Assembly (NCBI GenBank): GCA_028291545.1
Contig: JAQGHR010000023.1
Span: 1 to 52,880, forward strand
Source of the DNA: Planctomycetota bacterium
GTDB taxonomy: Bacteria; Planctomycetota; Planctomycetia; Isosphaerales; Isosphaeraceae
Direction: 5' to 3'
DNA length: 52,880 nucleotides
A program made the position numbers and the translations under genes. Each line of letters begins with the position of its first letter. Within the stretch, counting starts at the first letter, position 1. Shown in pieces: positions 40,701 to 52,700 of this stretch. Under the pieces are notes generated by a model. It did not search any database. It was not told where the DNA came from and saw nothing but the letters and a program-made list of their open reading frames with translations.

Positions 40701-43700
40701 CGCATCGTACGGGTCCACCCTTACGGGCGTGATTCCCGGAACCCTCGGGACAGGCTCCCGCTTTCTGCTGGTGGTGGCGAATGCGAACCGGGGCCAGAGC
40801 GAGACGAATACGGCCAACAATGTCTCGGCCTTCCCGATCACGCTCGGCGCACCGGACCTCGTCATCACGTCGGCCCAGGGTCCGGCCACAGCCGCCTCCG
40901 GGGGCACGGTCAGCCTCTCGTACACCTTGACGAATTCTGGCTCGTTCCCGGCCATCGCCGCCTGGAACGACGCGGTTTATGTCTCGACGAAGGCGACATT
41001 CGACGCATCAGCGCGGCAGGTCGCCGTTCGCAACCGACAGGTGTCGACCCTGGCGGCCGGAGGCAGCGAGCAGGTCAATCTTCAAGGCACAATTCCGGGC
41101 ACGACCGCCCCAGGAGATGCCTACCTCCTGTTCGTTGCCGACGCCGATCATCTCCAGACGGAGACCGATGAAACGGATGACGTTCGTGCGATCCCCATCC
41201 ACGTGGCGGCCGGGGACCTGGTTGTCTCCAGCCTGAGCACGCCGGGGATCGGAGTCCTCGGGGGACAGGTCACCGTGACGTGGACCGTGACCAATCAAGG
41301 ATCTCAAAACTCGGCGGGCATCTGGCAGGACAACGTCTACGTGTCCGACAGCCCGACCTTCGATAGTTCGGCGACGTTTGTTAGCACCTTCTATCGCCCT
41401 GACTTCGATACACCACTCGCCGCTGGCTCGAGCTACGCACAGACCCAAACGCTCACCGTTCCCGCATCGTCGGCCACGGGAAGCCGGTTCCTGATCATCG
41501 TCGCTGATGCGAACAGCAGCCTTGTCGAGACCGATGAGACGAACAACTCACGCTCGGCCTCGATCGCGATCGTGAAGACGGTGGATCTGACGATCACCTC
41601 CGCCACAGCACCCGCGGCGGTGATCCTCGGCGACTCGGTCCCCATTTCCTTCACGGTGAAGAACGTTGGGGTTTCCACGCTGACCGGGTCCTGGTTCGAT
41701 CGGATCTACCTGTCCAATGACCCGGTGCTCGACATCTACACCGATCAAGTCGTCGCCACGATCCCGACGACCAATCCGACGACGCTCGCCGCCGACGGAT
41801 CGTATACCGTCGCCCGCAACATCACGATCGCCGCGACTGCAACCGGGAATCGCTGGTTGCTGTTCGTGACCGACGCCGGCAGCGGCGTAAGCGAGATCAA
41901 CGAATCGAACAATCTCGTCGCCATCCCCGTCCTTCTCGCCGCGCCCGATTTGATCGTCTCCGCCGCGACAGCCCCGGTGAATGCCTCGATCGGTACATCG
42001 ATCGCCTTCTCCTACACGGTGAAGAATCAAGGCGCGGTTGACGCCCCCCGGATTCAGTCCGACGCAGTTTACGTCTCCGATTTCCCGACACTGGACTACC
42101 GCGCGACGCTGCTGACCAACACGGGCGGACTGCCCGTTTCTCGCCTCGTTGCCGGTGGTTCGTACTCGGTTTCGTCGAACGTCACGCTTCCGCCATCCAC
42201 GAAGACAGACGCCCGCTATTTGCTGTTCGCGGCGGACAACACCAACCTTCAGCCCGAGACGGACGAGACGAACAACGTCTTCGCCGTACCGATCCAGATC
42301 CAGGCGCCCGACCTGGTCGTCGCCTCGATCTCACTGCCGCCGACGGCCCAGGAAGCGGCGACGATCGACGTATCGTGGACCATCTCCAATCTCGGAGATG
42401 GCCTCGCAACCGGGCCGTGGACCGACACCCTCCTGCTGTCCGATGATGCCACGGCGGGCAACGATACCTTGCTCAAGACCGTCGTCGTCCAGGCAACCCT
42501 CGCCCCAGGCCAATCGACGACCGTGACGACGTCGATCACGCTCCCCAAGGGCGTGACGGGCGACCGGCACCTCGTCGTGCGGGCCGACGACCGCGCGGAT
42601 GTCGCGGAAAACGACGAAACGAATAATATCCTGGTCAGTGGCGCCACGGTCGCCATCGGGCTCCAGCCCGCCCCCAACCTGCAAGTCACGCTGGTATCCG
42701 CCCCCGTTTCAGGACGCCCAGGGCAGACGATCGCGGTGAGCTGGACGGTGAAAAACAGCGGAGCCGTCGATGCCGCCGGTTCCTGGACCGACCGAATTGT
42801 CCTCTCGCCGCTCGGCACGGTTCTGGCCTCCGTGACGCACAACGGCGGATTGGCGGTGGGGGCCCATTACGATGCCACGACCCAGGTCACGCTGCCGGTC
42901 GTGGCGGATGGCACTTACCAGATTGTGATTCAAACCGACGCCGACGGCGTGGTCGCGGAAGGGTCCAAGGAAAATGACAACCAGGGAGCGGCGGATCCCC
43001 CCCTCCTCGTCGGCCACCCCGACCTCGTGCCCAGTATCCTCACGATCCCCGCGACGGCGGCCGCCGGCTCGACGATTGGCGTCGATTGGTCGGTCGCGAA
43101 CAACGGAATGCTCCCGGCCGACGGTTCCTGGATCGACCAGGTGATTCTTTCCACCGAGAGCAACCTCCACTCGGGGGCACGGTTCCTGCTCGGCCAGCAG
43201 ACACATGCGGGTCCGCTCGCCTCGGGAGATTCGTACAAGTTTCATCTGGACGTGAAGATCCCCAACGACGCCTCCGGTCCACGGTTCATCCTGATCTATT
43301 CCGACGCCACACTTCAAGTCAACGAGGCGGGCGCCGAAGACAATAACCTGGTCGCCGCGCCGGTCCTGGCACAACAGGCTCCCTACCCCGACCTGGCGGT
43401 GTCCAACGTCAATGTCCAGTCCGCCGTGGCCATCGGCAATCCCGCGACGGCCACGATCGGTTGGACGGTCGTGAATCTGGGGAGCGGTGCCGGGGCGGTC
43501 GCAAACTGGGTCGATCGTGTCTACGCGACTCCCACAGCCTTCCCCTCGGCGACGCCGTCACTGATCGCGGAGTTCACCCATTCCGGGCTTCTTGCGGCTT
43601 CGGGGCATTACACCCGGAGCGAATCGATTCGACTCCCTCGCGATTACACGGGCAACTACAGAATTTCGGTCGTCACCGACGCCACCGGAGTGGTGTTCGA

Positions 43701-46700
43701 GAACGGGTCCACGGCCAACAACACCGGATCGTCGAGCCAGCTTCTCGGGGTGGCGACAACGGCCTATGCCGATCTCGTGCCGGCGTCCTTCGTCGTCCCG
43801 ACGACGGCCGGTAGCGGCAAGTCGCTCAACGTCTCCTGGAATGTCCTGAACCAGGGGATCGCGACCACGGACCTGGGCGCGTGGAATGACATCGTCACCC
43901 TGACCACCGATCCGGACGGCGTTCACGCGGTCGCCACCCTCGGCGTGCTCGGCCACGTCGGCGCCCTGGCCGTGGGAGGCAGTTACGCCCGCACCGCCGA
44001 TTTGTCGATCCCGAATGGACTGAGCGGAACCTATTACCTCGCGCTTCACGTGAATTCTACCGCCGCTTTGACCGCGAGTGCGTACGAGTCGATTCACACC
44101 GACAACAACCTGCGCGTCTCCGGCCCCATCCAGGTGAATTTCACCCCTCCGCCCGACCTGGTGGTGGGCAAAATCACCGCGCCGCTACAGGCGAACTCCG
44201 GGAGCAAGATTGACGTCGCCTGGACGGTTCTTAACAACGGACAGGGCGGTGCATCGAGCAACTGGACGGATGTCGTCGAACTCAAAGATATCGCGAACCC
44301 GACCGCGAACCCCGTGGTCCTCGGCGCGTTCATGTACACGGCGGGACTTGAGTCGGGACGATCCTACACCAGGTCGGAACAATTCTCGCTTCCTGCCAAC
44401 CTCCGGGGCCTCTTTCAGGTCGTCGTGGAAACGAACTTCGCCATCCTCAATCAGCCCCGGCTGTACGAAGGCGCGAGGACGGACAATAACGTCGGTGTCG
44501 CCACCGAGAGCCTGAGCCTCGTTCTGCCGGATAGGCCTGATCTCCAGATCCTCAAGGTTGAAGCCCCGGCAATCATTCAGGCCGGGGCCGGGCTGACCTT
44601 CGATTTCGACGTCATCAATGCGGGACCCGGAGCCACCACGACCCCACACTGGATCGACCGGGTCTTCCTGTCCCCATCGACTACGCTGGGCGGCGATGCC
44701 GTGCTTCTGGGCAGCTTCGACAACGGCGCCGCACTCGGGTCGGGCGGGAGCTATCGAACCCACGCCGGCGGACTTGTCATCCCCGATCGCTTCCGAGGCC
44801 CCGCGTACCTGATCGTCAGCGCCGATGCGACCGACCTGGTCAACGAGTTCCCGAACGAAACCAACAATAACCAGATCGTCGCCATCACGATCAAGCCGGC
44901 ACCGCTGGCTGATCTGGTCACCAGCGCCGTGGCCGCGCCCGATCAGGCGATCGGCGGGACGACGATCGAGGTGGACTTCCACGTCGCGAACCTCGGTCTG
45001 AACAAGACCGACGCCTCGGGGTGGACGGACACGGTCTGGCTCAGCCACGATCGCACCAGGCCGACTCCGATTCGCGGCGACCTTTACGCGAAGGTCATCG
45101 ACGGCGATATCAAGCTCGGAGATTTCTTTCACAGCGGAGTGCTCGACGTCGGCCAGGGCTACGACCAGAAGGTCCAGATCACTCTCCCGAAAAAGCTCTA
45201 CGACGAGTTCACGGGGGAGACCCGCCCGATCGCCGGTCAGTGGTACATCACGGCCTGGTCCAACACCTACGGCGTCGTCACCGAGGAGAGCCTCGAGACC
45301 AACCTCAATCCCGACGAACTCACCGAGATCGATTCCAGCAACTACAAGGCCCGGCCGATCTCGCTGCTGACGCCCCCGTCGCCCGACCTCGTCGTGACCT
45401 CGATCCTCGCCCCGGCGCAGGCCCCCGCCGGGACGCACTACACCGTCTCCTGGACCGTTCAAAATCAAGGAACCGGCGCGACGGATCAGGATCAGAACGG
45501 AGACAAAGTCTTCCTCTCCGACCAGCCCGTACTCGACGGCGCACACTCCTGGTATCTCGGCCGCGCGGACCACCTCGGACGCCTCGACGCCGGGGGCTCG
45601 TACACGGCTTCGCTCGACGTGGACCTGTCACCCGCGATTTCCGGCCGCTACCTCGTCGTGATGACCAACGTCGGCACAGCCATGCGCGTTTCCACGGATG
45701 AGGGACCGTACAGGTCGAACGACCTCACGGCCACTCCCGCCGTCGTGACACCCGCGCCCGCCGATCTTCGCGTCTCGTCGATCGTCGTCCCCTCCCAGAA
45801 CTTCTCAAATCAGGATACGTCCATCACCTGGACGGTCACGAACTACGGCGCCGCAGTCTGGTCCGGAACCCGGCTCTGGTCGGATCACGTTTACATTTCC
45901 CCTTTCGACACATTCGACCCGTTCCGGTCCCTGGAGATCGGCACATTCACCCACGGGAATAAGACTCCGCTCGGGACCGGGCAGAGCTACAGCAATACCC
46001 AGAACGTCCGTATCCCCGCTGGCTATGACGGCAAGTATTACTTGTTCATGCAGGCGGACTACCTGGAGTCGCACTCGTATCCGACCCTCGAAAACGAGTT
46101 CAACGACCGAAGTCACGACATCTACGCCTCTCGCGTCTACGAGGGCGAGGGGATCGCCGAGGACAATAATCTCGGGACGGCCGTGATCGCCGTTACGTAC
46201 CGCGAGCCGGATCTGGTCGTCTCGGGCGTGGTGCTTCCCAGCTCTCCGTCTCATGCCGGTGACACGATCCCGATTTCCTACACGGTCACCAATCGCGGGA
46301 CGCGCGCCACCCGACAGGACGATTGGGTCGATCGCGTCTATCTCTCGAAGGACATGTCGCTCGACCCCAGCGATCAGACGCTCGGCGAATTCGAGCAGCT
46401 CGGGGCGCTGGCCGTCGGGGGCTCTTACTCGCAGACGCTCAACGTGGCCCTGCCAATCGCGATCGAGGGACCGTATTACCTGCTCGTCTTCACGGACTCG
46501 AACCTGTACGGCCCGATCTCTCCGTCGGTCGGACAGCTCAGCGTGGACGCAGCAAGCGGTCCGTTCTCGACGCGAGTCCCCGAATTCGCCGACGAAGGCA
46601 ACAACGTCACTGTTACGCCGCTCACGATCCTCCGAAGCGAGCTGCCGGACCTGCAGGTGACGATCTTGAGCGTGCCCCAGCATGCGATTGTCGGACAGAC

Positions 46701-49700
46701 GCTCACCCTGAATTATGCCGTGCGGAACACCGGGAACGGCGATGCCTCGAACCGCGGCGCGGGCGCGGCGGCAAGCTGGAATGACACGTTCTACCTTTCC
46801 CGAGATGCATTCCTGGACGTCCAGAGCGATCGCTATCTCGGGGCGCTTTCTCACGACGGCGGTCTGGCCGCGGGGGCCTCGTACACCGGCACCCTTCCGC
46901 TCCGCTTGCCGGCCGGCCTGAGCGGCACGTACTACCTCTTCGCGGTCACGGACCCCTTCCGCTTCGCCGATGACCGGCGCGGTACGGTCATGGAGAGCAA
47001 CGAGGCAAACAACGCCTCGTCGCAGCCTGTTATCATCGACTTGCCGCCACCGGCCGACCTCCGGGTCGATTCGATCCTGATTCCTCCGTCCGCAAAGTCC
47101 GGCGACCTGGTTCCACTGAGCTGGACGGTCACGAATCACGGCCAGGCTCCCGCGACCGGCGCGTGGAGCGATACGGCGTACCTCTCGGCGGACGGCACAC
47201 AGGACGCGGGCGATCGCGCCCTGGGCCGGTTCTCATTCACCGGAACCCTCCAGCCCAACCAGTCATACACCGCGTCGATCCTCGCCCTCTTACCGGCCAG
47301 CGCCGCCGGACAGTATCGTGTTCTCGTCCGAACGGACGTCTTCAACGAGGTCGTCGAGGGTCCAGACGAGACCAACAACACCACCGCCTCGGTCGATCTG
47401 ATCGCTGTCGCGGTCCGGTCGTTGACGCTTGGTACGCCGCTCGCGACGACTCTCAGCACCGGGGACGAGCGGCTTTATCAGATCGTCGTCTCCGCGAACC
47501 AGACGCTCCGTATCACGGTCTCCACCGCCGACGCCGACGCCGCCAACGAGGTCTTCCTTCGTTTCGGCCGCGTGCCCACGTCGATCGATTACGACGCCGC
47601 CTACCAGGGGCAGCTCCAGGGCAACCAGACCGCGACGGTCGGATCAACGCAGGCCGGGGTTTACTACGTCCTGGTTCGCGGCCAGTCGGAGCCGGGCAGC
47701 GGCTCCCGCGTCCTGATTCAGGCCGATAGTCTGCCGTTCCAGATCACAGACGTGAAGCTCGATTCGGGCGGTGACGCACGCTACGTCACGACAACCATCT
47801 CTGGCGCTCTGTTCGATCCCCACGCGACCGTCAAGCTGACTCGCCCGGGCTTCGCGGAGATCGAACCCGTCAATTACCGCGTCGTGGATGGCACCCGGAT
47901 TGACGCGGTGTTTGATCTCCGCGGTGCGCCGCATGGACTGTACGACCTGACGGTGATCAACCCAAATGGGGCGCGGGCGATCGTCCCGTACCGCTATCTC
48001 GTCGAAACGGCGCTCCCGCCCGACGTGACCATCGGACTGGGTGGGCCGCGATTGCTTTCACCCGGGCAGTCGGGCCTCTATGGATTCACGCTCCAGAGCA
48101 CGACGAACGTCGATACGCCTTACGTCTTCTATCAATTTGGCGTTCCGGAGATGGGAGAGAATCCGGTTCTCTTCAACCTTCCCTATGTCGTGTTCAACAC
48201 GAGCGCGGGCGCGGCTCCGAACGTCGCCAATGTGGCCTGGGCCGAGGTCGTCAGCGCGGTCGATGTGAAGGGCGAGAATATCGCTCCCGGTTATGCCGTC
48301 GATCTGCCCGACGGCTCGTTCGCCGGGGTGAGCTTCACGGCGCTTACCTACCCCGGCCTGCAAGCCGCCCTGGATCAGCACCACCAGAGCCTGACCGACT
48401 TCGATCCCTACTCCGTCGCCTTCCAGTTTCACATCGAAGCGTCGGCGACCCCCATGACTCGCGACGAGTTCCTGGCCAGCCAACGCGCCGAGGCCGCGAA
48501 TCTTCGGGCGAAAATCCTCGCGGATCCGACCGCCTCGAAAACGCTCCTGGTCCTGGCCGCGAACGCGGGAACCTGGTCCAACCTCTACCTGACGGGGCTG
48601 ACGCAAGCCGGTCTCCTCCGGCCCGAGGATCAGCCGCCGGGGCTGCGGGACGATCCGCAACTGGTCAGCCTGATCGCCACCCTCAGCGCCGGTCTCCTGG
48701 CCGGCCCGGCGGGCAAGGAAATCATCACGGGCGGGAACCTCGCGGGTTTCTTCACGTCCGTCCGACGCTGGTACGGCAACGATCCCGCCCAGGTCACAAC
48801 ACTCGGCGACAGCCACGCCGTGATCGCCGCATTCCCACCCTCCGCGGAATCGTTGAACCTTAACCTCTCTGCGAAGACGCACACCGAATCGTTCAATATC
48901 TACGTTCCCTACTCGTTCGCCAGGCCCGACGCGTCGCCCGTCGTCCCGGTCCCCGCGCTCGACTTCTCCGGCCTGCTCAACGGGGCCTCCGGCGCAACCG
49001 CCGCGACCTTGACCGGTCCTCTCGGCTACGGTCTCCGCCAGTTCTTGCCGACGGGTCAAGCCCTGCCGTACACGGTCCAGTTCCAGAATGACCCCCGCGC
49101 CGTGACCAGCGTCGGGGAGGTCCGGGTTGTCCAGAAGCTCGACCCGAATCTCGATCTGCGGAGCTTCCGTGTCGGGGATATCAAGCTCGGCGATCTTCAG
49201 GTCCATATCCCTTCCGGACGCGGCTCGTTCCAGGGCGATTTCGACTTCACCGCCAGCAGGGGATTCATCCTGCGTGTGAGTGCCGGGCTGGATCTCTCGA
49301 CCCGGACCGCGAGCTGGCTTCTTCAGGCCATCGACCCACAGACCGGCGAGGTTCTCCGCGACACCTCCCGAGGACTTCTCGCACCGAACGACTTGCAGGG
49401 GCACGGCAGCGGATACGTCGGCTATACGATCAAACCGAAGGACGGTCTGCCCACCGGAACGACGATCCAGGCCCAGGCCCGCGTCCTGTTCAACACGGCC
49501 GCCCCGCAGGATACGGCGATTCTCGCCGATACCATCGACAGTGTGGCGCCCACGACGAGCTTGACGGCCGTCCCGGTGGAGGCGGGAAGCGCCGAGCTTG
49601 ATGTCCGATGGACGGCGACCGACGAGGCGGGTGGTTCGGGTGTCGCTCATGTGACGGTCTACGTCTCCCAGGACGGTGGGGATTACGCGATCTGGCTGTC

Positions 49701-52700
49701 GCAAAGCACCGATGTCTCGGGCATCTTTTATGGCGAGGCCGGACACTCGTACCGCTTCCTTGCATTGGCGACTGACAACGCCGGCAATCGCGAATCGCCG
49801 CCCATGAACATCCAGGCTCCCGACGACGGCTCAGGCGCGAATCTGGGCAGCCTTCCGGAGCTGTCCGGAACGACGACGTCCGACCTTGGCACACCTCCCT
49901 CGCCGACGACCGACAAGTCCCCCAATCCTCTCTTCAATATCGCCACGAGCTTGCTGCCATCGGCCGCTGCCGCGAGCGGGGCGTCCGAGTTCGGAACCGT
50001 CGTCAAGCCATTCATCGCCGGTTCTTTCGCGACCGGAATCGCGCAAAGCTATGCCAATATCGGCCCGATGGCCCTCCTGCCCTTGGCGGACGGTTCCCTG
50101 CTGGCCAGTGGCGGGGCAGGGCGAAATGAAGTCTTCCACATCCCTAAGGAGGGCGGGGCCGTCGGTTCTCCGCTCGCGACGCTCGACGAACCGATCTATG
50201 ACCTCGGGATGGACGCGACCGGGAACCTCTGGGCCACTACCGGAGGCGGCCCGCTCCTGGAGCTCGACGCGAACACCGGCGCGATCCTCGGCCGCTTCGG
50301 AGACGGCCTGACGCAAACACTGGCCATCCAGCGCGGCTCGGGACTCATTTATGTCTCGTCCGGCAAGGGCATCGAGGTCTTCGACCCCACGACGCAGGGC
50401 TTCCGGCACTTCAGCACGACCCGGGTCAACAGCCTTGCGTTCGGTCCGGACGGCGCGCTCTGGGCGACGAGCTGGCCGACCCGCGGGGATATCGTGCGAT
50501 TCGACGACACGGGCCATGCGCAGGCCGTCGTCCATCTGGACTCGCCCGCGGACAGCATCACGTTCGGGCAGGCCGGAACCAGGCTCGCCGGGCTGTTGTT
50601 CGTCTCCAACAATGCCGGCTCTGATCCGAGCCTCGGCGGCTCGCTGACGATGGTCGATCTGGCCACGCTTCGACGATTGGACGTCGCCACCGCCGGATCC
50701 CGCGGCGCGAACATTCGCGCGACGGCCGACGGTCGCGTCTTCCTTAGCCAAACACATGAAATCGACGTCTTGACGCCCATCGATCCGCCCCACGTCGCGT
50801 CCGTTTATCCGTCCGACGGCTCACTGATCGCCTTGCCGCAGGATACGATCAGCATCACGTTCGATCGCGACATGTTCATCGGCACGGCCAGCCAGTTTGC
50901 CTCGGTACTCAATCCCGCCAACTACTCCGTGAAGGGCGAAATCGTCGGCGACACTCCGATCGCCGCCGTCGCGTACGACAGCACCACACGAACCGCGTAT
51001 CTTCGGGTTGAGGGCCTGGAAGCCGATCATTACCGCCTGGAGGTCAAGCGCACCGTCCAATCGCTCGACGGCCTGGCGCTCTCGGCGGGGTTCGCGAGCC
51101 AGTTCATCGCCGTCACCGACCTCAGTGCGTTGCTCTCCATCCGCTTCACCAACGCCCGATCCGATCGCGGCGACCACACCATCTCTTACGACGTGATCGT
51201 GACGAGCAAGTCTACTTCTGACCTGCTCCTGCCCTTGGTCCTCAACCTCAGCCCGATGCAGCAATACGACGGCGCACCCCTGGGCACCTCCGGCCAATCT
51301 TCGGACGGGACCTGGCTGATTGACCTGAGTGCCAGCCTCCCCGGCGGCGTTCTGCATCCTGGCGCCTCGACGGTCGGCCGCACGATCACCGTCTACAATC
51401 CGAGCCGCCAGCGCGTGGCGTTCGATCCCACCGTCTCGGCCCTCCCGCAGGCGAATGCGGCGCCGTCGATCTCCTCCCAGCCGATCACGTCGGCCACCAC
51501 CGGAGCCTGGTATACCTACGCGGCTGCGGCGACCGATCCGAACGGCGAGCCCGTCACGTTTGTGCTGTATCAGTCCCCCCTCGGGATGACGCTGGATTCC
51601 GCCACGGGCCTGATCCGCTGGACTCCCGGCGCCGCGAGCCCCGGTCAGGCCGACGTGGTTGTCCTGGCGTACGATACGCACGGGTCGCGTGCGGTTCAGG
51701 AATTCATCATCACGGTTGGCGGGGTGAACCGGCCCCCCGTGATCGCCGATCTTGCCGCCGTCCTCGCGGGCACCGAGGGCCAACCGCTCCGCATCGACGT
51801 GATTGCGACCGACGCCGATGGTGATCGGCTGATGTACTGGGCCGATTCTCTCCCGGCTGGTGCGCACTTCGATGCCGCCTCTCACGCGCTCCTCTGGACT
51901 CCTGGCGGCCACTCCGCGGGCACGTATCCGGGCGTTCGCTTCAGCGTCAGCGACGGCTTGCACACGGTTAGTCGCACCGTCACGCTCGAGATCTCGCCCG
52001 CCGCATCGATTCCACTTCTCGCTCGCCCGACCGACCGGGTCGTGAATGAAGGGGACGAGGTCCGCTTCACTCTGATCGGCTCCGATCCCGACGGCGTGCG
52101 ACTCACCTATTCCAGCCCCCGTCTCCCGCCCGGCGCCACGCTCAACCCGACGACCGGCGCGTTCCAGTGGACGCCGTCTTACGTCCAGCATGGCCTCTGG
52201 AACATCCCGTTCGTCGCGAGCAACGGCGTGAATTCGATCACGCAGACGATCACGATGACCGTCCTGAACGTCAACGCCGCGCCCCTCTTCGACAACCTCG
52301 ACCGATTCCAGATCGTCGAGAACCAGGCTCTCACGTTCCAGGCCTTCGCCTTCGATCCGGACAATCCCAACTATGTCCCGCCGAGCCGCAACTCGGATGG
52401 CACCTTGACGCCTCTCCTGGGGACCAAGTCCAGCGTCACCTATTCGGTCACCGGCCTCCCCAACGGAGCCTCGTTCGACCGCGATACTGCGCGCTTTTCC
52501 TGGACGCCCGGCTACGACGCGGCCGGAAGCTATCAGGTCACTTTCGTGGCCACGGATGAAGGCGACGGGACCGGGGTTCCGCAGACGAGCGGCCGTATTG
52601 CCAGGATCACGGTCATCAATGCGAACCGCGCTCCGCAACTGATCGCGATCGCAAACCAGACCCTCGCCCGCGGCGCAAGTCTCGACCTGCTGGTTCAGGC

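Noticed and set aside
35000..47400. A CRISPR array suggested by regular spacing in the giant gene
   Set aside because: The period is ~370 bases, the similarity is at protein level and the units are coding; no short exact repeats with unique spacers occur anywhere in the window.
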